A DNA stretch of 64,000 nucleotides from an uncultured Muribaculaceae bacterium (GCA_944321685.1 CALUMH010000011.1:1-64000), one strand, 5' to 3'; shown: positions 14,931-25,800, counted from the first letter of the stretch. Notes: generated by a model not told the origin, from the letters alone. Program-made: numbers and translations.

Positions 14931-17876
14931 ATGAACCTAAACAAGATTTTATTTGCATCATTATCGTTTGCGGTGTTGTCGCTTTTTGGCACGGCATCGG
15001 CAAGTGATTATTATTTGCACCGTCCATCGGGTAATGCCCGGTGGACGGTAATGCCTGCCGATGCGGTGGGTAACACCGAGCAATTGTTTACAGCCGGATA
15101 TTCCAACCCCGAGGAAGTGGAAGCTGTGGTGCCTGGAACGGTGTTTACATCGTATGTTGAAGCAGGGCGGGAGAAAGACCCTAATTTCGGAGACAATATA
15201 CATAATGTGGATCGTTCAAAATACGACCGCAGTTTTTGGTACCGTGCAACGTTCTCGGTTCCCGGTGATTTCAGTAAAGATTATGTGTGGCTTAATTTCC
15301 GCGGCATAAACCGTCGCGGCGATATTTACCTGAACGGTACGTTCCTTGGTACGCTCGACGGTTTCATGCACCGTGGTTGCTTCGATGTGTCGAAAATTGT
15401 CAAGCGCAGCGGCGAGAACATTCTTGCCGTGTTGGTGCATATACCGGCCATGCCGCTTGCCAACCAGGGTAGCCCCAATTACCTGTCGAGTGCCGGTTGG
15501 GACTGGATGCCTTATGTGCCGGGCTTGAACAGCGGTATAACCGACAAGGTGTATCTGTCGAACACCGGTGCCGCTACTATCAAGGATCCATGGATACGCA
15601 CCAAAGTGCCTACCCGTGTAAAAGGTGAACTTGCCATTGCGGCAGAAGTCACCAATAACGGCAGCGAAAAGTCGAGTGTAGAGTTGCGTGGCGTAATCAC
15701 TCCGGGCAACGTGGAATTTTCGCAAAGTGTGGAGCTTGCTCCCGGTGAAACCAAGACGCTCAGTTTCGACAAACGTTATTATAAACAACTTGTAATCAAC
15801 AATCCGCGCCTGTGGTGGCCTAACGGGTATGGCGATGCCGACCTTTATACTTGCGACTTGCAATTGGTTCAAGATGGCGAAGTTTCCGATTCTCGCAGCA
15901 TTGATTTCGGTATAAAGGAGTATTCTTATGACAAGGACGGTGGTGTTTTCCATATGTATATAAATGGTGAACCGGTATTTGTGAAAGGTGCCGACTGGGG
16001 TATGTCGGAATATATGCTGCGTTGCCGCGGCGAAGAGTATGAGACTAAAATTCGCCTGCACAAGGAAATGAACTTCAACATGATACGCAACTGGCTCGGC
16101 TCGGTTACCGACGATGAGTTCTATGAATATTGCGATAAATACGGTATCATGGTGTGGGACGACTTTTGGATGAATTCTACTGGCAAGTTGCCCTATGACT
16201 TGAATGCATTCAACGTGAACATGATAGAGAAAATCAAGCGCTTGCGTAATCACCCCTGTATTGCCGTGTGGTGCGGCGATAACGAGGGTACGCCCGAGGC
16301 TCCGCTCACTGGATGGATGGCCGAAAATATCAAGACATTCGATGGTGGCGACCGCCACTTCCAACCTCGTTCCAACGCCGGCGGATTGAGCGGCAGCGGC
16401 CCGTGGGGAGCAAAAGACCAACGTTGGTATTTCTTGCCATATCCTGTTTACGGGCTTGACAGCGAGATGCAATGCGGCTGGGGCTTCCGCACCGAGATTG
16501 GTACCGCTGTAGTGCCGAATGTGGAGAGCTTGCGCAAGTTCATGCCTGCCGACAAGTTGTGGCCCATCAACGATATGTGGAATTTGCACTACTTCGGCCC
16601 GAACGCAGGTAACGGTCTTCCCGACCAGTATGCAGCCGACATAAACAACAAGTATGGCAAGGCCGAAGGGGTAGAGGACTTCTGCCGCAAGGCACAACTT
16701 ATAAATTTGGAATCGAACAAGGCTCTTTATGAAGGTTGGCTCGATCATATGTGGGATGATGCATCAGGTGTCATGAACTGGATGGGACAATCGGCTTATC
16801 CGTCGATGGTATGGCAGACTTATGACTACTATTATGACCTCACCGGCGCATACTTTGGTTGCAAAATCGGTTGCGAGCCATTGCACATCTTCTGGAATCC
16901 TGTTACCGATGAGGTGAAAGTTGCGAATACCACAATACGTGATTATGAGGGCCTGACTGCCGAGGTTGAGGTTTATAACATGGATGGTAAGGTAGTTGAG
17001 GAATATTCCAAGAGTGCTGTCATCAACAGCCCGTCAAACACTGCGGCCACTTGTTTCGTGATAGATTTCAATAAGGAACGTGACATAATTTCGCGTGGCA
17101 AGACTGCCGTAGCTTCATCAACCTCGAATGGTGACGCATCAATGGTGATTGACTGTGACGACAATACGCGCTGGTCGGCAATGAAAGCCGATAACGAATG
17201 GATATATGTCGATCTTGGCGAAACAATGCAAGTGGGCGGTGTGCGCCTTAATTGGGAAGCCGCTTATGGCAAGGAGTATAAGATACAGGTTTCAAACGAT
17301 GGCAAGAATTGGACCGAAATGTTCCATGTCACCGACGGCGAGCCGGGTGTAAGGGAGATTATTTTCCCAGACGCTGATGCCCGTTACGTGCGTATGTTGG
17401 GGTTGAAACTCGGCTGGTGGTTTGGTTATTCGCTTTGGAGCATGGACGTACTTGGTGGAGTAAAACCGTCGCAAGGTTTGAGCGATGTACACTTCATTCG
17501 TCTTACACTCAAGGATAAAGATGGCAATGTGGTTTCGGAAAATAACTATTGGCGCGGTAACGACCGTTGTGACTTTACTGCTCTTAACGACTTGCAACCG
17601 GCAAATCTTAAAGTGTCATCGAAACTTGTGAAGAATGAAGGCAAAGCAACGATTAACGCTACAATAAGCCTGCCCTCATCGGCCAAGAGTCCTGCTTTTG
17701 CCGTGCACGTTCAGGCATTGCGCAAGAGCGACGGCGAACGCCTGTTGCCTGCAATCATGAGCGACAACTATTTCACCCTTATGCCAGGAGAAAAGAAGGT
17801 GGTAAGCATCGAGATGGATGAAAAGTTGCTTGAAGGCGACAGTTACACACTTTCGGTGGTTCCGTATAATAATTGA
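14931..17876 (+). CDS. GH2 family exo-beta-glycosidase with inserted F5/8C domain
   Basis: The 981-residue secreted enzyme (signal peptide about 1-24) belongs to the GH2 branch that includes beta-mannosidases and exo-beta-D-glucosaminidases. It has an N-terminal sugar-binding sandwich (about 30-215), an Ig-like domain (about 220-330) and a TIM barrel with CGDNEG (E452, expected acid/base) and FRTEIG (E522, expected nucleophile). A discoidin/F5/8-type C carbohydrate-binding domain (about 718-843; DDNTRWSA, YVDLGE, ARYVRM) interrupts the C-terminal beta-sandwich: the first half ends near TAATCFVIDF and the second resumes at LSDVHFIRLTLKD. The substrate (beta-mannoside or beta-glucosaminide) is not decided by sequence. 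It is the first gene of a probable pair with the acetylesterase. Confidence 0.88.
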   Translation: MNLNKILFASLSFAVLSLFGTASASDYYLHRPSGNARWTVMPADAVGNTEQLFTAGYSNPEEVEAVVPGTVFTSYVEAGREKDPNFGDNIHNVDRSKYDRSFWYRATFSVPGDFSKDYVWLNFRGINRRGDIYLNGTFLGTLDGFMHRGCFDVSKIVKRSGENILAVLVHIPAMPLANQGSPNYLSSAGWDWMPYVPGLNSGITDKVYLSNTGAATIKDPWIRTKVPTRVKGELAIAAEVTNNGSEKSSVELRGVITPGNVEFSQSVELAPGETKTLSFDKRYYKQLVINNPRLWWPNGYGDADLYTCDLQLVQDGEVSDSRSIDFGIKEYSYDKDGGVFHMYINGEPVFVKGADWGMSEYMLRCRGEEYETKIRLHKEMNFNMIRNWLGSVTDDEFYEYCDKYGIMVWDDFWMNSTGKLPYDLNAFNVNMIEKIKRLRNHPCIAVWCGDNEGTPEAPLTGWMAENIKTFDGGDRHFQPRSNAGGLSGSGPWGAKDQRWYFLPYPVYGLDSEMQCGWGFRTEIGTAVVPNVESLRKFMPADKLWPINDMWNLHYFGPNAGNGLPDQYAADINNKYGKAEGVEDFCRKAQLINLESNKALYEGWLDHMWDDASGVMNWMGQSAYPSMVWQTYDYYYDLTGAYFGCKIGCEPLHIFWNPVTDEVKVANTTIRDYEGLTAEVEVYNMDGKVVEEYSKSAVINSPSNTAATCFVIDFNKERDIISRGKTAVASSTSNGDASMVIDCDDNTRWSAMKADNEWIYVDLGETMQVGGVRLNWEAAYGKEYKIQVSNDGKNWTEMFHVTDGEPGVREIIFPDADARYVRMLGLKLGWWFGYSLWSMDVLGGVKPSQGLSDVHFIRLTLKDKDGNVVSENNYWRGNDRCDFTALNDLQPANLKVSSKLVKNEGKATINATISLPSSAKSPAFAVHVQALRKSDGERLLPAIMSDNYFTLMPGEKKVVSIEMDEKLLEGDSYTLSVVPYNN

Positions 17877-17885
17877 TAATGTTGT

Positions 17886-17915
17886 TGTAGAGACGCGATT
17901 AATCGCGTCTCTACA
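17886..17915. repeat. Dispersed palindromic repeat, perfect 30-bp copy
   Basis: TGTAGAGACGCGATT is followed directly by its exact reverse complement. It lies in the 65-bp gap between the GH2 and esterase genes. Related copies occur at the IS ends (45233, 46666), at 54346-54367 and as an inverted pair at 63378-63471. In RNA it would form a hairpin within the two-gene transcript. Confidence 0.95.
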
Positions 17916-17941
17916 GCGATAACAAAAAAACAGGTATAGAC

Positions 17942-19924
17942 ATGAAAATAGCAAAAACAATAATATGTGGTGCTGCATTGGGCTTGGCGGCAGCTGTGTC
18001 TCCTGCCTTTTTGCAGGCACGTGTGACATTGCCGGGAATTTTTACCGACAATATGGTACTTCAACGTAACGACACGATAACCCTCTTTGGCTCAGCCGAC
18101 AAGGGCAAACGTGTAACCGTAAAGGCCGGTTGGGGTAAGAATGTCACGACCACTGCCGATGCCGCATCGGGCAAGTGGAGTGTAAAACTTGCCACTGCCG
18201 ATGCAGGAGGCCCTTACACGATTTCGGTTTCCGATGGTAAAGAATTGAAACTCAAAAATGTGATGCTCGGCGAGGTATGGTTCTGCTCGGGGCAGTCGAA
18301 TATGGAAATGCCGCTTGCCGGGTGGGGCAAAATCAAGGATTATGAGAAAGAGATTGCCGCAGCCGATTATCCCGATATCCGTCTTTACCTTGTGAAGCAG
18401 GCAACATCGGTTGTGCCAATCGATAAAATCGAGTCGCCGCTTGGCGGTTGGCGTGAATGTTCACCCGAGACAGTGCCTGAATTTTCGGCTCTTGCCTACT
18501 TCTTTGCCCGTAACCTGTGGCAGCAGCTGGATGTGCCGGTGGGTGTGGTGGCAAGCACGTGGGGAGGAACGCCTGCCGAGGCCTGGACCAGTGCCGAGAC
18601 GCTGAAAGAAGTGTATGGTTACAGCGAGAAGATGGCTGCACTCGAAGCCACCGGTTTCGACCGCGATGCCATTATGGCTAATTACCAATCTGATCTTGCT
18701 GCATGGAAGGCTTCAGTGCATAAAATCGACAAAGGGTATGACGCAGACGGCAATGAGTTGTGGATAGCCGAAGACCTTGACGATGCCGATTGGAGCGAGA
18801 TGAATGTGCCGTGCTATATGGAGCAGGCCGGATTGCCCGCATTCGACGGCGTGGTGTGGTTTCGCCGCACAACCGATGTGCCGCAGGAATGGGCAGGCAA
18901 GCAACTTTACCTTGACCTTGGCGCAATCGATGACGAAGATATAGTTTACTGGAACGGAATAAAGGTTGCCGAAGGTAGCGGATACAACTGGCAACGCCAC
19001 TACACTGTGCCGGCCAATCTTGTCAAGGCCGGACGCAATGTGATAACTGTGAGAGATTTCGATACCGGCGGAGAAGGCGGCCTTACCGGCCCTGCCGATG
19101 CAATGGCGTTGCACCGTGGCGGCGAGCAAGTGATTTCGCTTGCCGGTGCGTGGAAATATCGTGTAGGGTGTTCGCTTACCGATATGCCTGCTGTGCCTAT
19201 GTCGCCCGAAAGCTCAAGTTATCCCACCACGCTTTTCAATGCCATGGTCAACCCGTGGCTGCAATACCGTTTCAAGGGTGCCATATGGTACCAAGGCGAG
19301 GCCAATGTGGGGCGTGCTAATGAATATGAAACACTTTTCAAGTCGCTTATATTCGATTGGCGCAAGCACTTCGGCGATGATGATATGCCATTTTATTTCG
19401 TGCAACTTGCCAACTACCTTCAACGCCTTGACGTTCAGCCCGAATCGCAGTGGGCTGCCTTGCGTGAGGCACAGGCTTGCGCCCTTGGTATTGAAAATAC
19501 CGGTATGATGGTGAATATCGACCTGGGTGAAGCCGGTGATATTCATCCTAAAAACAAGCAAGAAGTGGGTCGCCGCCTGTCGGCACTTGCACTTGCCTAT
19601 ACTTACGGGCTTGACATTCCCGCCGAAGCTCCCGTGTATGAAGGTTATGAAGTGACGGGCGACCGTGTGCGTGTGTCGTTCACGATGCCATCGAATGGCG
19701 AACCGTTTGAGCAGTCACAGGAAGTGAAAGGATTTGTCATAGCGGGACCCGATCGCGTGTTCCACAAGGCGCAGGCCTATACCGACGGCGATTGCGTAGT
19801 GGTATATTCGCCCGAAGTGGCAATGCCTGTGGCCGTGCGTTACGGTTGGGCCGACAATCCCGAATGTACGCTTAGTACAAAATCGGGTTTCCATGTCGCA
19901 CCGTTCCGCACCGATAATTGGTAA
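17942..19924 (+). CDS. SGNH-type sialate O-acetylesterase-like carbohydrate esterase
   Basis: The 660-residue secreted protein (signal peptide about 1-26) resembles sialate 9-O-acetylesterases and CE20-type glycan acetylesterases, which remove O-acetyl groups that block glycosidases. It opens with LPGIFTDNMVLQR (30-42) and a small beta domain, then the SGNH core: FCSGQSNMEMPL (S119 nucleophile), STWGGTPAEAW, GAIWYQGEANV, and GDIHPKNKQEVG (D533 and H535 as catalytic pair). A jelly-roll domain like those of GH2 (about 270-410; WFRRTTDVP, YWNGIKVAEGSG) is inserted in the middle, as known for this family. The true substrate (sialic acid or another acetylated sugar) is open; no sialidase is in the window. 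Confidence 0.85.
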   Translation: MKIAKTIICGAALGLAAAVSPAFLQARVTLPGIFTDNMVLQRNDTITLFGSADKGKRVTVKAGWGKNVTTTADAASGKWSVKLATADAGGPYTISVSDGKELKLKNVMLGEVWFCSGQSNMEMPLAGWGKIKDYEKEIAAADYPDIRLYLVKQATSVVPIDKIESPLGGWRECSPETVPEFSALAYFFARNLWQQLDVPVGVVASTWGGTPAEAWTSAETLKEVYGYSEKMAALEATGFDRDAIMANYQSDLAAWKASVHKIDKGYDADGNELWIAEDLDDADWSEMNVPCYMEQAGLPAFDGVVWFRRTTDVPQEWAGKQLYLDLGAIDDEDIVYWNGIKVAEGSGYNWQRHYTVPANLVKAGRNVITVRDFDTGGEGGLTGPADAMALHRGGEQVISLAGAWKYRVGCSLTDMPAVPMSPESSSYPTTLFNAMVNPWLQYRFKGAIWYQGEANVGRANEYETLFKSLIFDWRKHFGDDDMPFYFVQLANYLQRLDVQPESQWAALREAQACALGIENTGMMVNIDLGEAGDIHPKNKQEVGRRLSALALAYTYGLDIPAEAPVYEGYEVTGDRVRVSFTMPSNGEPFEQSQEVKGFVIAGPDRVFHKAQAYTDGDCVVVYSPEVAMPVAVRYGWADNPECTLSTKSGFHVAPFRTDNW

Positions 19925-20031
19925 AGAAAGTAAGTTTTTTTCATAAAATAAGTGGGTTAGTGGTTTAGTAATGGAAAATGTTTTTAGGTTTTAATGAGTT
20001 TTAAGTTTTTGGTACCTTGAAAGACGCAAAG

Positions 20032-20062
20032 GACCGCCTCCTCACCGGGGGCGGTCTTTGTT
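20032..20062 (+). terminator. Terminator after the esterase gene
   Basis: Stem GACCGCC (20032-20038) pairs with GGCGGTC (20050-20056), followed by TTTGTTTATTT. Closes the GH2-esterase transcript. Confidence 0.7.
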
Positions 20063-20104
20063 TATTTCACTGAAATTACCATAAACAACTTGTGAACAAG
20101 TCAG

Positions 20105-20466
20105 TTCGACCTCTTTGAGGCCGAATTAATGTAGGGGGCAGTTATCCGATGGCTTGCGTCCACTGGTTGTGGCCGCTTCGCCATCGGTTACCACAGGTTT
20201 GGCGGCCTTGCCGCCAGTGTGTTAGAGCAATCTCTTTGCCGTCGGGCGTGGAAAAGCTATCCGCGTCTATGCCGCCGGGTGTGTTAGAGCAATCTTTTTG
20301 TCGCCGGGTGTGAGAAAGTTATATGCGGCTTTGTCGCTAAGTGTTGGTGTGTGATGGTGGGGCGGCGAAGCTGCCCAATTTGTGGTAACCGGCGGTGCAG
20401 CGACCGTAAGGGAGTAAACCGTCGGAATTGGAGAGCACATAGAAAAACGGCCTCAAAGAGGTCGAA
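20105..20466. mobile_element. MITE-like non-coding element with 19-bp perfect inverted ends
   Basis: TTCGACCTCTTTGAGGCCG (20105-20123) recurs exactly inverted at 20448-20466, bounding 362 bp with no credible gene. Each end is itself a small hairpin (CCTC-TTT-GAGG). An internal pair CGGTTACCACA (20185-20195) and its inverse (20381-20391) nests inside, so the whole element can fold back. Two 62-bp tandem repeats sit in the centre. No target duplication was recognised. It could be a MITE, a pair of REP-like palindromes, or less likely an invertible segment. Confidence 0.6.
20219..20342. repeat. Two 62-bp imperfect tandem repeats
   Basis: Both units (20219-20280 and 20281-20342) begin GTGTTAGAGCAATCT and continue with clear similarity, and a fragment GTGTTGG begins a third unit at 20341. 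They lie inside the MITE-like element. Confidence 0.75.
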
Positions 20467-20701
20467 TTTAGGGTAGCAAAACTTGAGATTTGCAAGTTTT
20501 CTTGGTTATTTATTTTATTTTGGCCGGCTTGGAACTGTCGGGGTAATCGGTTGGTGGAGAGGAGAATGCGGGGAATTGGAGAATTAGCACAAATGCGTCA
20601 AATTGATACAAATGCGTCAAAACAGGGGTAATAAGGCTATGTTTGCCGCAAACCTGTCGGTAATTGCCGAAAACGTAATAACCATTGAAAAATGTTAAGG
20701 A

Positions 20702-20709
20702 TAATTTTG
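20702..20709 (+). promoter_or_regulatory. Possible -7 box for FG-GAP gene and SusCD locus
   Basis: TAATTTTG matches TAnnTTTG and lies 34 bp before the ATG at 20743. No -33 box at the right distance, so it may depend on an activator such as the HTCS. Confidence 0.35.
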
Positions 20710-20742
20710 CATCGAACATGAACCTATAACATTTAAACAATA

Positions 20743-22785
20743 ATGGTTATGAAAAAACAATTCTCAAAAACAATGTTAGGCCTCGGCGCATTGTCGATGG
20801 CCGCTATGTCTGCAAATGCGCAGATGGTTCCTCTTTTTGAAGCGGATCCGCAATTTTATGCATCGTCGGCAACAGATGTCACTCCCGGAAAATGGGACAC
20901 TGATATGTTCCGCGGTAATGGCTTTTGGGCTGATGTGAACAACGACGGGCAGATGGACTTGTTCATAGTGGGCAACACTACTGCCGCCGGTTGGCACTCT
21001 CACATTTATGGGTGGACTAACAACAATGGCACTTTCACTGAAATTCAAAATTTGCCTTTCACACAGCGCAGCGATGGTAATGCTTGCCCGGCAGGCGACA
21101 CTCGCGGTACTAACAATGTGACTATTGCATGGATTGACTACAACAATGATGGTAACATCGACGTTATTCAACGTGGTATTAAAGAAGGAGCAGCGGCAGA
21201 AAACTCTACCGATTCAGCCGACTTGTTCATCAACCTTTACAAGGGTAATGGAGACGGTACATTCACGCTTGTTGAGAATAGCGGCTTGCAGGTTATCGGT
21301 ACTGAGCAGGAATGCCTCTACAGCGGCATAACCACTGTTGTCGATTTCAACTGTGACGGCTATCAAGATATAGCTATGACCGGTATTACCGATGGTGATC
21401 GTTTTGTATCGCTCTACAAGAACAATGGCGACGGCACTTTCTCGTTGTTAGACCCGAAAACTACATATGTTGATTGGATGGGATCTTCATACGACTTGGC
21501 TCTCTCTTCAGGTTCCATCGCTTGGGGTGACTTTAATAATGATGGTTATCCCGATTTTGCAATTAATGGCTGGAGTGACACTGTAGGCGGTGTAGCTACT
21601 ATTGTTTGCAAAAACAATGGTGATGGTACTTTCCTTTGCCTTGACATGGCAACGACCGATCCATCATACGATTATTTGCCTCAGCAACCGGGTACGCAAA
21701 AAGGTATGCTCATGTGGGCAGATTTCAACAACGATGGTTGGCTTGACCTGTTTGTATGCGGTGAAACATACGATGGTAAAAACTGGGGTCGTACAGCCGA
21801 CATTTTGCTTAACCGCGGCAACGAGCCTGAGGATGAAAATATCGACCTTGTGAATTTCCCTGAATCTCAATTCCAACGCATTCCAGCAAGTGAGTCAGGC
21901 ATTAGCTTAGGTCAGGTTAAGGGCAACGCTACCGACATCGTTGACCTTGATGGCAACGGCTATATGGATATTATAGTAAGTGGTGAAGGTGCAGGTGCTC
22001 AAACCGACTTCATCATGAACAACGGCGATATGACATTCTCTGAAGATAACTCGACCAACAAGGCTGACTTCCGTAGCGGTGCTTCGATGGAATTCTGGGA
22101 TTATAACGGTGACGGTTATATTGATTTCTTCGGTATGGGCTACCGTGACAATGGTCACAAGTTTACATTGTACCGTAATACAGGTAAATATGAAGATGAC
22201 GATTTCACACAGCACGACTATCCTACCAACAATGCACCTGAAGGTCCGTCGAGCGTAGCAATGGCTGAAGACGGTAACGGTGTTAAGATAACTTGGGGCA
22301 ATGGTAATGATGATGTTACCAAGAACCTGCGTTATAACGTGGCTATCGAAAAGACAAACGGTGAAATCTTCGCACTTGTTCCTGCCGACATTGAAACAGG
22401 GGCATTGAAAGTTGCAATGTTGCAAAACCTTGTATATGGCAACAGCTATAAGGTAAATATTCCAAAGTCGGAAATCAAGCAAGTTTACGTTCAAAGCGTT
22501 GACGGTTCTAAACAAACAAGTGAATTTATTCCTGTAGGCGGCCAAGGCACAGGCGTTGAGGAAATCGCAACTAACGATGGTATCAGCGTATGGGCTGATG
22601 GTGATGTGCTCAATGTTAATGTTGACGATGCTGCAACAGTTGAAGTATATAGCATTGCAGGCAACCGTGTTGCCACAATGAACATCGATGGTGCCACCAA
22701 CATCGATTGCACCGACTACAGCGGCTTGTATCTTGTAAAAGTTGAGACCGAAGCTGCTTGCAAGACTGTAAAAGTTGTATTCTAA
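20743..22785 (+). CDS. Secreted FG-GAP/VCBS repeat protein with sorting-type tail
   Basis: The 680-residue protein has a signal peptide (MKKQFSKTMLG...ANAQ) and at least seven FG-GAP-type repeats carrying the calcium loop DxNxDGxxD, for example DVNNDGQMD, DYNNDGNID, DFNNDGYPD and DYNGDGYID. Such repeats form an extracellular beta-propeller. A fibronectin-like segment follows, then a C-terminal domain resembling type IX secretion sorting tails (VEVYSIAGNRVATM and GLYLVKVETE). It is placed just upstream of SusC and may be a surface glycan-binding or adhesive protein of the locus; no enzyme motif is visible. ATG at 20743 or 20749 are both possible; the second gives the more usual signal peptide. 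Confidence 0.8.
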   Translation: MVMKKQFSKTMLGLGALSMAAMSANAQMVPLFEADPQFYASSATDVTPGKWDTDMFRGNGFWADVNNDGQMDLFIVGNTTAAGWHSHIYGWTNNNGTFTEIQNLPFTQRSDGNACPAGDTRGTNNVTIAWIDYNNDGNIDVIQRGIKEGAAAENSTDSADLFINLYKGNGDGTFTLVENSGLQVIGTEQECLYSGITTVVDFNCDGYQDIAMTGITDGDRFVSLYKNNGDGTFSLLDPKTTYVDWMGSSYDLALSSGSIAWGDFNNDGYPDFAINGWSDTVGGVATIVCKNNGDGTFLCLDMATTDPSYDYLPQQPGTQKGMLMWADFNNDGWLDLFVCGETYDGKNWGRTADILLNRGNEPEDENIDLVNFPESQFQRIPASESGISLGQVKGNATDIVDLDGNGYMDIIVSGEGAGAQTDFIMNNGDMTFSEDNSTNKADFRSGASMEFWDYNGDGYIDFFGMGYRDNGHKFTLYRNTGKYEDDDFTQHDYPTNNAPEGPSSVAMAEDGNGVKITWGNGNDDVTKNLRYNVAIEKTNGEIFALVPADIETGALKVAMLQNLVYGNSYKVNIPKSEIKQVYVQSVDGSKQTSEFIPVGGQGTGVEEIATNDGISVWADGDVLNVNVDDAATVEVYSIAGNRVATMNIDGATNIDCTDYSGLYLVKVETEAACKTVKVVF

Positions 22786-22802
22786 ACCTTGACATAAACG
22801 AA

Positions 22803-22860
22803 TAAAGAGCCGGCTCTTGTGCCGATAGCCGTTAATGCTTGCACACGTGTCGGCTCTTTA
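22803..22860 (+). terminator. Hairpin between FG-GAP gene and SusC
   Basis: A perfect 10-bp stem TAAAGAGCCG (22803-22812) and CGGCTCTTTA (22851-22860) with a 38-base loop, followed by CTTATTTTG. It may be a terminator or a leaky attenuator ahead of susC. Confidence 0.5.
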
Positions 22861-22889
22861 CTTATTTTGAACTCAAAATTAACATAAAC

Positions 22890-25800
22890 ATGAGAAATCT
22901 ATTAAAAGGAACCATGCGCGCCGTGCTGATGGCAATAGCGTGCGTAATGCTTTCGGCTGCCGGGTACGCCCAAGTGAGGGTGAGCGGTGTCGTTACCGAT
23001 GAAAACACGTCCGAGCCGCTGCCGGGCGTTGCAGTGATGGAACGCGGTACCAGCAATGCCGTGCTTACCGACATCGAAGGCCGGTATAACCTGAGAGTGA
23101 AAGACGGGGCATCGATTGAATTCCAATTCCTCGGTTATAAGAATTATGTAATCGACAACGTTAAGGGTGGAACTTACAATGTGGCCATGGAGACCGAAAG
23201 CGAAGTCCTCGATGACGTTATCGTCCTTGGTACCCGTATGGCAAAGAGCGACCTTACCGGTGCTATCGGCAGCTTGTCGGAGAAGCAATTGAAGGAAATC
23301 CCTTCGTCGAGCTTCACACAATCGATGCAAGGTAAAGTTGCCGGTGTGTTTGTAAACAGCTCGGCTCGCCCGGGTGACGCTCCCACCATCAAGGTGCGCG
23401 GTACCAACTCAATCAACTACGGCCAAGACCCTATTTATGTAATCGATGGTATTGTGGTTGATGAAGGTCTTAACAACATCAACCCCGACGACATTGCTTC
23501 GATTGAGGTGCTCAAGGATGCTTCTTCAAAGGCCATTTACGGTTACCGTGCCGCCAATGGTGTAATCCTTGTAACCACCAAAAAAGGTCGCAAGGGTGAA
23601 GGCAAAATAACTTATGACGGCTGGGTAGGTTTCCAAACTTACGATGAAGGCGGCATGAAAATGATGGGTTCCCGCGACCTTTTCAACTTGCGTTATGATG
23701 CTTGGCTTAACCAATATATGACAGCCAACCCGAATGCCAGCGATGCCGATATACAGAATTATATCAATAACACCATTCTTGCCAGCAGTGGTGCAAACAC
23801 CGGTTTCTCGGAAGAGGAACTTTATAACGGGCAGAATGACATTACTTCTGATTGGGTTAGTCCTATCACCCGTACCGGTATTCAACACAACCACTCGCTC
23901 AGTTTCTCGGGCGGTACCGATAAGACCACTTATTACCTTGGCGTGTCTTATACTAACCAACAGGGTATCATCATCAACTCGGATTATGAACGTTTCTCGG
24001 GTAAAATCAATATTGAACAAGAAGTTAAACCTTGGTTGAAGATAGGTACTAACACCACATTGTCGCGTGCCGTTACCAATACTCAGGAAGACAACCTTTA
24101 TACCCGTTGCGTAACCGCCAACCCGATGCAGACCATCGACGACCGTGACTATATGTACTGGCGTGGCGGTCACGATTCAAGTGGTAACCCGTTGAAACTT
24201 ATGGATGTTCGCCGCGAACAGATTCATGACCGTGTTCTTTCGTCGAATTACATCAATGTCAACCCCATCGAAGGCTTGAACATTCGTACTACTTTTTCTA
24301 TCGACTACCTTAACAAGAGTGATTTCACTTATCGCCCGATGACTTCGGCCGAAGGTCCGCGTAACGACAAGGGGCAGGCAAGCCAATGGCGCGGTCGTGC
24401 TTTCTCTTGGCAATGGGATAACTCGGTAAGCTATGAAAAGATATTCAATAAGAAGCACCGTATATTTGCAATGGCAACTGCCAGCTTGACCAAGGACATG
24501 ACCGATGCAACAAGCATCTCGGTTTCGGGTTTCCCGAGCGACATCATGGGCTGGTATAACATTGCAGCCGCTGCCAATAAAGACAAGGCAAACTATTCTT
24601 CAAGTTTCATTACCCAAACGGCTGTTTCGTTTGTACAACGTGTGAACTATACTTACGATAACCGTTACCTGTTCACAGTGAGCTTGCGTCAAGACGGTTC
24701 ATCGCGCTTTGCCAGCGGTAACCAGTGGGGTGTGTTCCCGTCGTTCTCGGCTGCATGGAACATCTCATCGGAGAAATTCCTCAACAATGTTGACTGGCTC
24801 TCGATGTTGAAGTTGCGTTTGGGTTGGGGTCTCGTAGGTAACCAGGCAATCCCCGAATATGCTTACTTGTCGATTTACAACCCGTCGTATTCAAACGGCA
24901 ATATCACATTCGTGTCGGACGGCCGTCAAGGCAACCCCGATATTTCGTGGGAAAAACAGAACCAGTTTAACGTGGGTGTCGATGCATCGATCTTGAACGA
25001 CCGCTTGTCGTTCAGTGCCGACTACTTCTACACCATCAACAGTGACTTGCTCATGCAGATGTCGTTGTCACAGACCACAGGTTTCAACAACCGCATCGCC
25101 AACGTAGCAAAACTTGAAAACCAAGGTGTGGAACTTTCGTTCAATGCAAAACTGCTTCAACGCGGCGACTGGACCTGGAACTTCTCGGGTAACATCTCGC
25201 ACGATAAGAACAAGGTTAAGGAACTTTACGATGGCCTGCAAGTGATATGGAGCGGTAACTCAATCACTTCACGCGAAGGCAACCTCTTTGTGGGCGAACC
25301 GGTTAACACTTATCATTCGTTCAAGGCTCGTATCGCACAGCAATCGGATATCGATTACCTGAACAAGATGAACGCACGTGACATACCCGATGGTAATGGT
25401 GGCTTTACTAACCACTTCGTGGGTGGTAAGGAAGTTCACCCGGGTGACCTGCTGCCCGAAGACCGTAACGGCGACGGCAAGATCACTTATGAAGACGATA
25501 TGTATATCATAGGTCGCAAGGACCCGAAGTTCTATGGTGGTTTCTCGACCGACTTGTCTTGGAAGGATATCACGCTGTCGGCTACGTTCAGCTATTCTTA
25601 TGGCGCACGTCGTTACTCAAGTATGTATGAAAGCACCATGAACCTTGGTGGTTGGGATTACTGCTCACACATCGACGCACTCGACCGTTGGACCCCGACC
25701 AACACCGATACCGATGTGCCTCGTGCATTCCGCGGTGCCGATGTTCAACGCTTCAACATAGGTGAAACCGACTGGGTATTGCTCGACGCTTCTTACTTGC

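Noticed and set aside
20219..20342. Tandem repeats as a possible CRISPR array
   Set aside because: The units are 62 bp, imperfect, directly abutting and only two in number, with no spacers and no cas genes.
20510..20740. 76-residue open frame on the minus strand before the FG-GAP gene
   Set aside because: No recognisable domain, odd composition, and it covers the expected promoter of the next gene.
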